Below, piece after piece: positions 47,411 to 56,632 of a stretch of DNA of 64,000 nucleotides (position 1 is the stretch's first letter; every line of letters starts with the position of its first letter). The notes under the pieces are model-generated. The model was not told the DNA's origin. It made no database searches and worked only from the letters and a program-made list of their open reading frames with translations. Both the position numbers and the translations under genes were made by a program. Source of the DNA: an uncultured Bacteroidia bacterium (GTDB lineage Bacteria > Bacteroidota > Bacteroidia > NS11-12g > UBA9320); contig CALSTB010000003.1 of assembly GCA_943789165.1 (NCBI GenBank), positions 255,980 to 319,979 of the forward strand, given 5' to 3'.

Positions 47411-48046
47411 TTAGAAATAAAATTTTAAGTCGAAAGTCAACCCCGTAATACTACCATTGTTTCCAGTGGCTGGGAATACGTTATCGAGTTTTAAGTTGTT
47501 GTTAATATTAACCAAACCAAAACGAACACTAGGTCGTAATCCAAAATAGTAAAAGTCAAAATGATAACCTACCACGGCGCTCACATCAAACTCGTGAAAT
47601 CCATAACCTTTATACGTTGCTTTTATGTCGTTTGGCTTTACATAAATTTCAGATTGTAACAAATACGCGGGTTCAAGACCTAACGTTAAATATCTGTTTT
47701 CCGCACTCCCACTCATGTTAATCATCGCGTTAATCGGTAAGTCTAGATATATGAACTTTACCGCGCTGTATGCGTCGGTTACGCCGTTATCAAACAAAGA
47801 ACCTCTAAATGACGCGTTCAATTCTGCGCCAAGGTGCATCGACTTGCTTAGTTTCTGGCGATACGCGGCACCCAATACAATGGCACTCTTTGGTCGAGGA
47901 TTTTCAAGCTCTGTACCCAACAGTGTTGCCACATTGATCCCAGTATTCATCCCAACCTTAAACTTACTAGATTTTGGAAATGGCTGAGCCACCACTTGGG
48001 TTACAAGTAAGCTAAACAACAATATAGTTAATACCTTAAAACGCAT
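47411..48046 (-). CDS. Outer-membrane beta-barrel protein (OMP_b-brl_2 type)
   Basis: This 211-residue protein has a signal peptide (V-T-Q-V-V-A-Q). A porin-like eight-stranded pattern follows (V-G-M-N-T-G-I-N-V-A-T-L; H-L-G-A-E-L-N-A-S-F-R-G), ending T-F-D-L-K-F-Y-F with terminal Phe. It resembles PorT-like and outer membrane protein beta-barrel families, but without a conserved partner I would not assign PorT. It lies 35 bases after hscA and one base before the transglycosylase, so all three may share a transcript. Confidence 0.8.
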   Translation of the reverse strand: MRFKVLTILLFSLLVTQVVAQPFPKSSKFKVGMNTGINVATLLGTELENPRPKSAIVLGAAYRQKLSKSMHLGAELNASFRGSLFDNGVTDAYSAVKFIYLDLPINAMINMSGSAENRYLTLGLEPAYLLQSEIYVKPNDIKATYKGYGFHEFDVSAVVGYHFDFYYFGLRPSVRFGLVNINNNLKLDNVFPATGNNGSITGLTFDLKFYF

Positions 48047-48081
48047 CGTCTGTTTATTAACGTATCAGTTTACCTTTTCGT

Positions 48082-49944
48082 TTACTCTATCGATTTTCCT
48101 TTCAATGCCGTGGCAATTGTTTGATCCATCATTCTCTCGGCAAAGGGCTTGGTGAAATCATTCAACTCGTCCTGAGCATTTTGTATTTTTTCCTTGTCTT
48201 TCTCTTCAATAGCCGTCAACAAATTTGAAACCAATTTTTCAATTTCGCTAACTTCAATTTTAGACAACTCATGCCGGTTCTGCACGACAAATTTTTCCGT
48301 GCTCTTGATTAAGTATTCAGATTCATTGATTGCCTCATGTAAGACACGATAATCCATGTCTTGTTGGGCATTTGACAAAGAATCCAGTAACATTTGTTCT
48401 ACCTCCTTATCGGTTAAACCATATTGAGGTTTCACATCGATGGATTGCTCAACGCCTGATCTTAATTCTTTGGCTTTCACTTTTAAAATGCCATCGGCAT
48501 CCAAAACAAAGGCAATTTCAATTTTCGGCAAGCCTGCAGGCATAGCAGGTATTCCAGACAAAACAAACTCGGCCAATTTTCTATTCTCAGAAACTTTATC
48601 GCGTTCCCCTTGAAACACCGAAATTTTCAGATTGACTTGTCCGTCAATAGATGTTGTATAATTCCGACCTGCTTTAAACGGAACTCGAGAATTGCGCGGT
48701 ATGATAACATCCATTAAACCACCCAATGTTTCGATACCTAAAGAAAGTGGTGTAACATCTAATAACAAAAGATCTCTCCTGTTACCAGCCAATATATCCG
48801 CCTCAATGGCCGCCCCAAGCGCAACAATTTCGTCAGGATTTAAGCTATTTTCTATGGTACTCTGGTTGAAAAATGCGGAAACCGTGTTCACAACATAGGG
48901 AAGTCTGGTCGATCCACCTACAAATACAACTTCCTCAATGTTCGATAATGCTAAACCAGAATCCTTTAAAGCGTCTTTACAACGATCAATCGTTTTGTTA
49001 ACCAACGGTTCAACCAAGGTATTTAATTCTTGGTCACTTAAGGTGAACGATTTCTCCATGAACTTTCCTGAAAAAGAAAAGCCGTTACTAACAGAAATTT
49101 TCGCTTTCTCAGCTAATAATCTTAACTCTTGAAGGCTATTGGCTGACAGGCATTTCTCCTCTATATCATGGCTTGCTAGCCAATGTAATACAATCGCTCG
49201 ATCGAAGTCATCCCCACCTAAAAAAGTATCACCATTGATCGACAAGACTTCAAAAATGCCATCTTCGATTCTGAGTATCGAAATATCAAATGTTCCACCA
49301 CCTAAGTCATAAACCGCTACCGTTTTCTGCACTTCTCTATCCAGCCCAATACCATAAGCCAAACTAGCAGCTGTAGGTTCGTTCACAATTCTAAGTACCT
49401 CAAGACCAGCTAATTTGCCTGCATCTCTAGTTGCTTGTCTTTGGGCGTCGTTGAAATAGGCAGGAACCGTAATTACCGCCTTCGAAACCTGTTGACCCAG
49501 GTTTTTCTCTGCTTTATTCTTTAGTTCTTTTAGTATTTCAGCCGACAATTCAATGGGAGAATAAAATTGGTTGCCTAGTTTGATTTTGACCAATCGGTCG
49601 TCCTCTTCATTGATAATTTTGTAGCCATACTCTGACTCAAAATCAGCTACATCATTAAACGATTTGCCTAACAACCTTTTGACTGAATACACAGTTTGCT
49701 CAGGATGTTGAATCAGCATTTCTTTAGCGGCATCTCCAACCAAAAAATATCCATCTTCATGTCTGAAAATGACAGATGGGGTAATGACGTGGTTATTGGC
49801 TGCATCAGCTAATGCAACTGGTTGTTGCGTATCTTGATCTATAACAGCCACCAGACTATTGGTAGTACCAAGATCGATACCAACCACAATATCTTTTTGT
49901 TTCTCAACGGTACCTGAACTCAGGTTAATTGGAATTTTTGCCAT
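48082..49944 (-). CDS. hscA: Hsp70-family chaperone HscA (Fe-S assembly type)
   Basis: This 620-residue Hsp70 has the nucleotide-binding domain motifs G-I-D-L-G-T-T-N-S and [12 protein letters not shown], with a linker/substrate domain around [14 protein letters not shown]. The N-terminal extension ([11 protein letters not shown]) and a length of about 620 point to HscA rather than DnaK. It works with HscB in iron-sulfur cluster transfer, but neither hscB nor isc/suf genes are in the window. A TAATTTTG box ends 5 bases before the ATG. Confidence 0.88.
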   Translation of the reverse strand: MAKIPINLSSGTVEKQKDIVVGIDLGTTNSLVAVIDQDTQQPVALADAANNHVITPSVIFRHEDGYFLVGDAAKEMLIQHPEQTVYSVKRLLGKSFNDVADFESEYGYKIINEEDDRLVKIKLGNQFYSPIELSAEILKELKNKAEKNLGQQVSKAVITVPAYFNDAQRQATRDAGKLAGLEVLRIVNEPTAASLAYGIGLDREVQKTVAVYDLGGGTFDISILRIEDGIFEVLSINGDTFLGGDDFDRAIVLHWLASHDIEEKCLSANSLQELRLLAEKAKISVSNGFSFSGKFMEKSFTLSDQELNTLVEPLVNKTIDRCKDALKDSGLALSNIEEVVFVGGSTRLPYVVNTVSAFFNQSTIENSLNPDEIVALGAAIEADILAGNRRDLLLLDVTPLSLGIETLGGLMDVIIPRNSRVPFKAGRNYTTSIDGQVNLKISVFQGERDKVSENRKLAEFVLSGIPAMPAGLPKIEIAFVLDADGILKVKAKELRSGVEQSIDVKPQYGLTDKEVEQMLLDSLSNAQQDMDYRVLHEAINESEYLIKSTEKFVVQNRHELSKIEVSEIEKLVSNLLTAIEEKDKEKIQNAQDELNDFTKPFAERMMDQTIATALKGKSIE

Positions 49945-49949
49945 CGCTG

Positions 49950-49957
49950 CAAAATTA
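49950..49957 (-). promoter_or_regulatory. -7 box (TAATTTTG) for hscA
   Basis: TAATTTTG on the minus strand matches TAnnTTTG and ends 5 bases before the hscA ATG at 49944, so a nearly leaderless transcript is predicted. Confidence 0.55.
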
Positions 49958-50031
49958 CTACAATGAGTAGGGAATTAATCCCCATATTACAGATGATTAG
50001 GTTATCAAAGGGAAATAGGTTTAAACCTGCC

Positions 50032-50640
50032 TTACAATACTTCCAAAATTTCTTTAATGGTAGACCTTTGGGTATAGTTTGGGTCTTTATGTAACCACTT
50101 GACAACACCGTTTTTACCAACGACAAACGTTGCAGGTATGGGCAAAACGCCGTCATCATTTCCGTTACTCTTTTTAGTCATGCCGATAATATTGGCGCGA
50201 TACTTAGGTACCGTTTCTTTAGGAATTACATAATCGACCTTAAATGCTTTCATGATGGCATATGTGGAGTCCGATATAATTGAAAATTTGGAGCCTGTTT
50301 CACTTACCATTCGTTCTCGTGACTCTGGCGATTCTGGTGTAACAACAATAACTGACGTGTTTTTGGCTAATATCAGCTCTAATGAATCTGACAACGCCGA
50401 CAAATGCTTACGACAATACTTACACCAAGAGCCACGGTAAAAGATAATGACATAGTTATCGGAACTGTCTAAAATCAGTTGAGATGATATAAGCGAATCG
50501 AATTGATCTACCCCAACAAATGAGGGTGCTGTATCTCCAACTTGAATATCATTTTCTTGCGCCATGGTAAATCCTGTGCACAACGTAAATAGGATCATTA
50601 ATCCTGTTTTCACTTTCAATTTTCTTTCAAATGTGTTCAT
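50032..50640 (-). CDS. Secreted redoxin (AhpC/TSA-like) with WCKYC active site
   Basis: This 202-residue protein has a signal peptide (G-F-T-M-A-Q). The thioredoxin-fold domain begins V-G-D-T-A-P-S-F. The active site is Y-R-G-S-W-C-K-Y-C, a CXXC pair usual for redoxins, and P-A-T-F-V-V lies later in the fold. It probably reduces peroxides or disulfides in the periplasm. It ends 87 bases before hscA and is divergent from the LytTR regulator. Confidence 0.85.
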   Translation of the reverse strand: MNTFERKLKVKTGLMILFTLCTGFTMAQENDIQVGDTAPSFVGVDQFDSLISSQLILDSSDNYVIIFYRGSWCKYCRKHLSALSDSLELILAKNTSVIVVTPESPESRERMVSETGSKFSIISDSTYAIMKAFKVDYVIPKETVPKYRANIIGMTKKSNGNDDGVLPIPATFVVGKNGVVKWLHKDPNYTQRSTIKEILEVL

Positions 50641-50725
50641 AAACCTAGTAACAATCTTCTTAACGGAATGTTAGTCGCCTCAGTTATCATTAAAAGACAA
50701 ATTAAGAATGATAAATTCGTACGAC

Positions 50726-51472
50726 ATGAACACAATCACAGCCATAATCATTGACGACATCGAAGACGCTCGTAACATTTTGAAAGTCGACTTGGCTGAT
50801 GTCGCACCCGAAATACAAGTTATTGGTGAAGCAGACGGTGTAATGCAAGGTGTAAAACTGCTCGCAAAGCATACGCCAGACATTCTTTTTTTAGACATTC
50901 AAATGCCAGATGGCGATGGTTTTGACCTACTAGAAATGCTTCCAACCAAACCATTTAAAACCATTTTCACCACAGCTAGCGACGAACATGCTTTAAAGGC
51001 TTTTCGGTTTTCGGCGGTCGATTATTTGTTAAAACCCATTAATCCGGAAGACTTAAGAATTGCTATCGATAAGGCTAAAATATCCAAAGACAGCCCTCAA
51101 AATCTTGAGATTCTGCAAGAAAACATTGGTCGACAAATCGATAAAATGGAACGCATAGTGCTCAACACGCAAGAAAAAATGCATGTCTTGCGCTTATCGG
51201 AAATCATTCGTTTGGAGTCAGATGTGAACTACACCAAATTTTACCTCACGAACGGTCAGAAGGTAATGGTTACCAAGACATTGAAAGAGTATGACGAAAT
51301 GTTGAGCGGTAATGGATTTATACGGGCACACCAATCACATTTAGTGAACAACGACCACATCGTTGAGTTTCTTAAAGCCGATGGTGGTCAAATCAATTTA
51401 ACAGACGGTAGTTATGTACCTGTATCATCTCGAAGAAGAGCAATAGTTTTACAAGCGCTCGAGGCGTTGTAA
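50726..51472 (+). CDS. LytTR family response regulator
   Basis: This response regulator of about 248 residues has a receiver with phospho-acceptor Asp in I-L-F-L-D-I-Q-M-P-D-G (Asp57 counted from ATG 50726). A-I-I-I-D-D at the start and the conserved K-P lysine (Y-L-L-K-P) follow. The C-terminal LytTR DNA-binding domain contains R-A-H-Q-S-H-L-V-N. The in-frame ATG at 50708 would add six residues. No sensor kinase is adjacent, so the partner is unknown. Its stop abuts the next gene's stop. Confidence 0.93.
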   Translation: MNTITAIIIDDIEDARNILKVDLADVAPEIQVIGEADGVMQGVKLLAKHTPDILFLDIQMPDGDGFDLLEMLPTKPFKTIFTTASDEHALKAFRFSAVDYLLKPINPEDLRIAIDKAKISKDSPQNLEILQENIGRQIDKMERIVLNTQEKMHVLRLSEIIRLESDVNYTKFYLTNGQKVMVTKTLKEYDEMLSGNGFIRAHQSHLVNNDHIVEFLKADGGQINLTDGSYVPVSSRRRAIVLQALEAL

Positions 51473-51988
51473 TTAGAAATGTGTTTTTGTAACTCGCTTA
51501 TGCCGTTGATTCAATTCCATTAATGCTGCACTCCCATACCAAGGTTTTAATTCCATGATTAAACTTCCTGCTTGAATAGCTGGGTCTGTTTTCGTCAATG
51601 CCTCGGCCTCTTCGATGGTCTTGACGTCAAAAATATAAATCCCACGCAAATCTCCGGTATCAAGAAAAGGCCCAGCCAACACCAGGTCTCCGTTATCTGC
51701 CATTCTACCGATATTCTCTAAATGTGCCATTTGCAACTCCATGGCTCTCACAGAGTCCAACGACCTGTTGGGTCCTTTTTTCAAAAATGCCATCACATAT
51801 TGATGCATGCCATATTCATCGGCTTCCAATGCCTCGGCAAGCAATGAATCATATGTAATTTCCTGATTTGTATGGGTTTTGGTTGTTGACTCACCATTGG
51901 AGCAAGACACCAGGAGTAAACAAAAACCTGTAACCAACAATATCATTACGTTTAAAGACTTCCTTGGATTAACTATTGTAATTGTCAT
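51473..51988 (-). CDS. YciI-like lipoprotein
   Basis: This 171-residue lipoprotein has lipobox L-V-S-C; the Met at 51946 would give a shorter signal. The mature part holds a YciI-like fold: Q-Y-V-M-A-F-L-K-K-G-P, M-A-H-L-E-N-I-G-R-M-A, L-V-L-A-G-P-F, G-I-Y-I-F-D-V, D-P-A-I-Q-A-G, M-E-L-K-P-W-Y. YciI proteins are small ferredoxin-like folds of unclear enzymatic role, and a lipoprotein-anchored version is typical of Bacteroidota. Single gene. Confidence 0.85.
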   Translation of the reverse strand: MTITIVNPRKSLNVMILLVTGFCLLLVSCSNGESTTKTHTNQEITYDSLLAEALEADEYGMHQYVMAFLKKGPNRSLDSVRAMELQMAHLENIGRMADNGDLVLAGPFLDTGDLRGIYIFDVKTIEEAEALTKTDPAIQAGSLIMELKPWYGSAALMELNQRHKRVTKTHF

Positions 51989-52036
51989 AAGGCAACGAAC
52001 TTATCGAATTCCGCGTCAACAAATAAAATAAGTGTG

Positions 52037-52044
52037 TAATTTTG
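52037..52044 (+). promoter_or_regulatory. -7 box (TAATTTTG) for the repeat protein
   Basis: TAATTTTG matches TAnnTTTG and ends 16 bases before the ATG at 52061. No -33 element is clear. Confidence 0.5.
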
Positions 52045-52060
52045 ATTAAACTAATATACA

Positions 52061-54181
52061 ATGCAAACCTCTGTCTTACGTAAACTTAGTTTACTCGTTG
52101 CTGTTGTTCTTTTAACGCTGACCCAGGGTCTAGCACAATCATTTAAAATTTCTCCCAACGGTACTGTTAACCTCTCTAGTGGCAAATCACTCACCATAGA
52201 AGCCACATCTGGTTTCGCAAAATATAGTTGGAATACTAGGGAAACAACAAGAACCATTAAAGTCTCAAGTACGGGCACATACTATTGTACGGCTGCCGAC
52301 AAAACAGGTAAAACGTATAGTGATACGGTACATGTAAATGTGGTAAAAGCTTTTGAGCCAAAGTTGTCAATCACGCCTTCTAATCGAACCGTTTGTCTTG
52401 GCGATTCTTTGAGCATTGATGTTGTCAATAAATTCAAGTCCTATGAATGGAGCGACCGCTCGACCAAACCATATCTCGTTTTATATCCAAAATCATCTGG
52501 ATACGTTACGTTGATGGTAACAGATTCAAATGGTTGTAAATCTGAAACGAAGATTCAATACTCAGTGAAATCATGTGGAAGCACATCAGGTTGTGATAGT
52601 TTAATTAGTGCTTGGCCTGACTCAACTATTTGTGGGTCAAATGATTCCATAGTTCTGGAAGCCAAAAGTGGTTTTACCAATTACTTGTGGAACGATGGTG
52701 ACACCAAGCGAGTGAAGACCATTCGTTATTCTGGTACTTACACCTTAAAAACGAAGGATAAAAATGGCAATTACTGTTACGACACTATTGTCATTAAAGG
52801 TGGAAGTGGCCGATTAAGTATTACAGCAAAGACTAAAGAAATTTGTAAAGGCGATTCTGTACAGTTAATCGCTTCTGAAGGCTTCAAAAAATACGCGTGG
52901 AACACCGGGTCAAAAGACCGAAAGATTTTTGTGAAACCTACCAGTACAACTGGATACGTTGTTGAAGCAATAGATAGTTTTGGCTGTGAATACCGCGAAG
53001 ACATCAAGATTACCGTAAAATCATGTGACGACTGTGATGACCTACTTGGAGCATCCAAAAAAGTGTTATGTGGCGAAAAGGACTCTGTCATTATTGAAGG
53101 TAAATCTGGGTTTAAAACCTACAAATGGAGTACTGGAAGCAACGACCGAGTAATTAAAGTGAAGAAAAAAGGTTGGTATGTGTTAACCGCCACCACACAA
53201 TATGGGAAAGAGTGTAAAGACAGTATTTACATAGGTCAAGGTGGTAAAGCTTTAAAAGCCTATTCAAATCCTAATCCCGCAGTTGTTTGTCCTGGTGACA
53301 AAGTGGTCATTGAAGTCACTGGCGGCTTCAAAACATACTGGTGGAATACAGGCCATCGTTACGATCGTGCAGAGCTTTATTTAAAGGAAACCAAAACGGT
53401 TGTGATTGAAGCTGTTGATTCAAATGGCTGTAGTGCAAGAGTCGAAGTTAAAATTACCGTAAAAGACACTTGTGACAAAAACAAATGTCCAAAAATCATT
53501 GAATACTGGCCAAAGAAAACTTTATGTGGAGATAAGGACTCCATTAGCTTGGAAGCCAAAAGTGGATACTCAAACTATGTATGGAGTACACGTGAAACAG
53601 GAAGGGCTATTTGGGTCAAGAAAAAGGGATGGTATTATCTAGACTTTAAAGACTCAAGTGGAAATACATGTCGCGACAGTATATATATAGGCAGCGGTTC
53701 TTCTAAATCTTTAAAAATTGAAGTGACTCCTGGCAAACCGTATTGTATTGGTGATACTGTCTACGCAATTGCATCTAAAGGATTTAAAACGTACGGATGG
53801 AGTACCAAAAGCAAAGACCGCATTATTGAAATCGTTCTAAAAGAAAGAATAAAACTTGTGGTTGAAGCGGTTGATTCTAATGGTTGTGAAGCGCGTGCCG
53901 AACTTGTCATTGAGCCTGATTCGTGTAATTCTAGTGTTGATTTGATTTCCAAGGTACATTTAGTGATTGCACCCAACCCAATTCAAAACACAGTTAATAT
54001 ATCTGCAGAGTATCCAATTTCAAAAATTGAGATTGTTTCTTTAGAAGGAAAATCCATTATGGTATTCGAAAATGGTCAAAACACGGAAGTTTTAGATCTT
54101 AGACATTTGCCAAACGGTATGTACGTGTTAAGAGTTGTAACGCCATTGGGTACTGTAAACAAAAAAATAATTAAAGAATAA
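52061..54181 (+). CDS. T9SS type A secreted protein with eight Ig-like repeats
   Basis: This 706-residue protein has a signal peptide (Q-G-L-A-Q). Eight repeats of about 75 residues follow, each with a G-F-x-x-Y-x-W-S/N-T-G core and usually two cysteines. From repeat 2 they alternate between two types: even repeats share V-E-A-V-D-S-N-G-C-x-A-R, and odd repeats share C-G-x-x-D-S-I and K-K-G-W-Y. The tail (I-A-P-N-P-I-Q, S-L-E-G-K-S-I, L-P-N-G-M-Y-V-L-R-V, ending K-K-I-I-K-E) is a type A sorting domain. It is probably a stiff surface rod held by disulfides. It is followed 10 bases later by the MORN protein. Confidence 0.9.
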   Translation: MQTSVLRKLSLLVAVVLLTLTQGLAQSFKISPNGTVNLSSGKSLTIEATSGFAKYSWNTRETTRTIKVSSTGTYYCTAADKTGKTYSDTVHVNVVKAFEPKLSITPSNRTVCLGDSLSIDVVNKFKSYEWSDRSTKPYLVLYPKSSGYVTLMVTDSNGCKSETKIQYSVKSCGSTSGCDSLISAWPDSTICGSNDSIVLEAKSGFTNYLWNDGDTKRVKTIRYSGTYTLKTKDKNGNYCYDTIVIKGGSGRLSITAKTKEICKGDSVQLIASEGFKKYAWNTGSKDRKIFVKPTSTTGYVVEAIDSFGCEYREDIKITVKSCDDCDDLLGASKKVLCGEKDSVIIEGKSGFKTYKWSTGSNDRVIKVKKKGWYVLTATTQYGKECKDSIYIGQGGKALKAYSNPNPAVVCPGDKVVIEVTGGFKTYWWNTGHRYDRAELYLKETKTVVIEAVDSNGCSARVEVKITVKDTCDKNKCPKIIEYWPKKTLCGDKDSISLEAKSGYSNYVWSTRETGRAIWVKKKGWYYLDFKDSSGNTCRDSIYIGSGSSKSLKIEVTPGKPYCIGDTVYAIASKGFKTYGWSTKSKDRIIEIVLKERIKLVVEAVDSNGCEARAELVIEPDSCNSSVDLISKVHLVIAPNPIQNTVNISAEYPISKIEIVSLEGKSIMVFENGQNTEVLDLRHLPNGMYVLRVVTPLGTVNKKIIKE

Positions 54182-54191
54182 CCCTTTTACT

Positions 54192-55172
54192 ATGACCAAA
54201 CTATTTCTCGGTCTGTTCTGTACTGTTCTCTTTTTTAGCAACAGTATGGCGCAAGATACGACAGTCACTTATTACGATAAGGACTGGAAAGAGACGACTT
54301 CTGAAGACTACACCTATTACGGAAAACTGTTTCAAGACAGTGAGGGTGTATGGGTAAAAAACGACTTCTATCGCAATGGGCAAATCCAAATGATTGGTCA
54401 TTATAAAACGGAAGAAGCAAAGGAATCATATGGTTTGTTAATTTACTTTCATGAAAACGGGGATACTTCGTCCATTAAAGATTTTAAGTCCGATACCATT
54501 CCAGCATTTCTAACAGAGTTTTACGAGAATGGCCAAGCAAGTGTCCGAACCTACATTCTTAACAAAGTACAGCACGGTCAAACGTATTACTATCACGAAA
54601 ATGGTGAGCTTTCATCCGAAGGTATGTTTGAGCATGGTGACAGAGTTGGTAAATGGAATTATTACGACGATGAAGGACAATTTTTGGCATCGGAAACGTT
54701 TGTTTTAGAGTTTAATACCACTTGTGGTTATAAAATAGATTTCCCGAATGACCGCTGGATATACATGAGTGAAGATAACCACGGAGATAAAGTGAAGAAC
54801 ACTTCTCTGGATATTTTTTACCGCAAAGGCGTTTACGACAAAAAAGGTGGGGAATTGCCTTTTGCCATGTATACGGCCTGCTTACATAAAGTGCCCACCG
54901 ACAGGGTTTCACATAAAACGGTAGGGAAAATATTTTTAAAAAATAAAGGCGTTAAATACAAGGAAGTCAAAGAATATAAAGGCATAACGTTTGACTTTTC
55001 TGGCTCGATATATCTCTATACGGATACAGATTTCGATCAAAAGGTAACCGCCTTACTTTTCATGGACCAACAAGGCACAAATGTGATGGAGCTCATCTTT
55101 CATTTCGACAAGAAAGTATCGCTTGAAGAGTTAGAAGATATCAAAGAAATTGTGAACAGTTTGAGGTGGTAA
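54192..55172 (+). CDS. Secreted MORN-repeat (YwqK-like) protein
   Basis: This 326-residue secreted protein has a signal peptide (S-N-S-M-A-Q). The N-terminal half carries MORN_2 repeats (F-Y-R-N-G-Q-I-Q-M-I-G-H-Y, Y-Y-H-E-N-G-E-L-S-S-E-G). An unrecognised beta-rich domain fills residues 180-326 (F-A-M-Y-T-A-C-L-H-K-V, I-T-F-D-F-S-G-S-I-Y-L). YwqK-family members are sometimes named antitoxins, but nothing here supports a toxin-antitoxin role. It lies 10 bases after the repeat protein. Its stop TAA abuts the stop of the AAA gene on the other strand. Confidence 0.8.
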   Translation: MTKLFLGLFCTVLFFSNSMAQDTTVTYYDKDWKETTSEDYTYYGKLFQDSEGVWVKNDFYRNGQIQMIGHYKTEEAKESYGLLIYFHENGDTSSIKDFKSDTIPAFLTEFYENGQASVRTYILNKVQHGQTYYYHENGELSSEGMFEHGDRVGKWNYYDDEGQFLASETFVLEFNTTCGYKIDFPNDRWIYMSEDNHGDKVKNTSLDIFYRKGVYDKKGGELPFAMYTACLHKVPTDRVSHKTVGKIFLKNKGVKYKEVKEYKGITFDFSGSIYLYTDTDFDQKVTALLFMDQQGTNVMELIFHFDKKVSLEELEDIKEIVNSLRW

Positions 55173-56630
55173 TTACCTTAAATACCCTCCAATCAAATCT
55201 GTAAACGCCGTTTTGTCCTCGAAGAATTTTCGGCTTAACTTGGAATGTTCAGCGAGCCCATAAAGGATAAATTCCATCCAAACGTATTTATCCATTTTAC
55301 CCGAATCAGAAATATACTGATCCACGGTATCTCCAAGACCATGTACCCGATTTAGTTCTCGGGCATATTTTGCATCAGAAGCGTCAAAGTCAATTTGAAC
55401 ACTCTTTCCGTTTTCAAACCACTCAATGACATTGGCGAATGGGTCATTTTCATCCTTTGACCGCTTGTCGTTTATTGGTAGGTACCTTTCGAATAAAGTC
55501 CGTATTGCTTTGCCAATTAAGATATTGGCTACATTGTACGGTCCCTCCTGTTCTCCTTCGTAAACCATTTCAATCTTCCCCGTAATACTAGGTATGATGC
55601 CATGGAGGTCGCCAATTCTAACCGTCGTCTTACGATCGTTGTTCAAACATGACCTACGTTCAGCGTTTGAAACCAAATTTTCTAAAGCCGTTATACTTAG
55701 TCGTGCAGAGACACCACTTTTATGATCCACATATTCATTATCTCTAGCTTCCATAACGACTTGCTCAACTAAGTCTCGCAGTAACTCTGGAATAATAACG
55801 GTTTGTAGTTGCTGGTCTGGAAGATTGGCTTCTTGCTTTGTGATGGCTTTGGCAATCTCTATCGTTTTAGGATAATGTGTCAATATCTGGCTACCAATCC
55901 TATCTTTCAATGGCGTCACAATGCTCCCCCGATTGGTATAATCCTCTGGGTTGGCTGTAAAAATGAATTGTGTATCCAACTTAAGCCTAAACTTAAACCC
56001 ACGAATTTGTACATCTCCTTCTTGAAGTATATTGAATAGGGCAACTTGTATTCTAGCCTGTAAATCAGGCATTTCATTAATGACGAATATGCAACGATTG
56101 GCTCTAGGTATGATGCCAAAATGAATCACACGTTCATCGTTGTAATTTAGTTTTTCATTCACGGCCTTTATTGGATCCACATCACCAATTAAATCCGCAA
56201 CAGAAACGTCTGGTGTTGCCAATTTTTCAACATATCGATCTTCCTTATGCAGCCATGTAATGGGTGTTAGGTCCCCTTTTTCGGCAACTAATTGACGGCC
56301 ATAAAAACTGATGGGACCCATCGGGTCATCGTTTAATTCTGAACCTGCAATGATTGGAATATAATCGTCCAAGAGATGCACAAGCATTCTCGCCAATTTT
56401 GTTTTGGCTTGACCACGTAAACCCAACAAATTCATGTTGTGTCGGCTTAGTATTGCTCGTTCAATATCTGGAATAACCGTGTTTTCAAAACCCCACACGC
56501 CTGGAAAAGTCTCCTCCTTTTTTGCCAATTTATGCAGCAAATTTGTCCTAAGCTCTTCTTTAATAGACTTTGGTATGTAACCGGCTGCTTTAAGCTTGCC
56601 TAGTGTGTCAATCTTTAAATAATCCTTCAA
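55173..56630 (-). CDS. AAA+ ATPase of the magnesium-chelatase ChlI/MoxR-like type
   Basis: This 485-residue ATPase has P-loop variant G-L-R-G-Q-A-K-T at residues 70-77 and Walker B C-I-F-V-I-N-E-M, with Asn where Asp is usual. The sensor strand is F-I-F-T-A-N-P-E-D-Y-T-N, and G-S-Q-I-L-T-H-Y-P lies beyond it. The C-terminal third is helical. It is encoded two bases after the VWA-domain gene and is therefore probably its partner. ChlI-like AAA plus VWA pairs remodel protein complexes in many bacteria; no cobalamin or chlorophyll gene is near, so a metal-chelatase role is unlikely. Confidence 0.88.
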   Translation of the reverse strand: MKDYLKIDTLGKLKAAGYIPKSIKEELRTNLLHKLAKKEETFPGVWGFENTVIPDIERAILSRHNMNLLGLRGQAKTKLARMLVHLLDDYIPIIAGSELNDDPMGPISFYGRQLVAEKGDLTPITWLHKEDRYVEKLATPDVSVADLIGDVDPIKAVNEKLNYNDERVIHFGIIPRANRCIFVINEMPDLQARIQVALFNILQEGDVQIRGFKFRLKLDTQFIFTANPEDYTNRGSIVTPLKDRIGSQILTHYPKTIEIAKAITKQEANLPDQQLQTVIIPELLRDLVEQVVMEARDNEYVDHKSGVSARLSITALENLVSNAERRSCLNNDRKTTVRIGDLHGIIPSITGKIEMVYEGEQEGPYNVANILIGKAIRTLFERYLPINDKRSKDENDPFANVIEWFENGKSVQIDFDASDAKYARELNRVHGLGDTVDQYISDSGKMDKYVWMEFILYGLAEHSKLSRKFFEDKTAFTDLIGGYLR

Positions 56631-56632
56631 AT

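Noticed and set aside
54192..55172. Toxin-antitoxin system (YwqK-like)
   Set aside because: The MORN-repeat protein is secreted and has no toxin neighbour.
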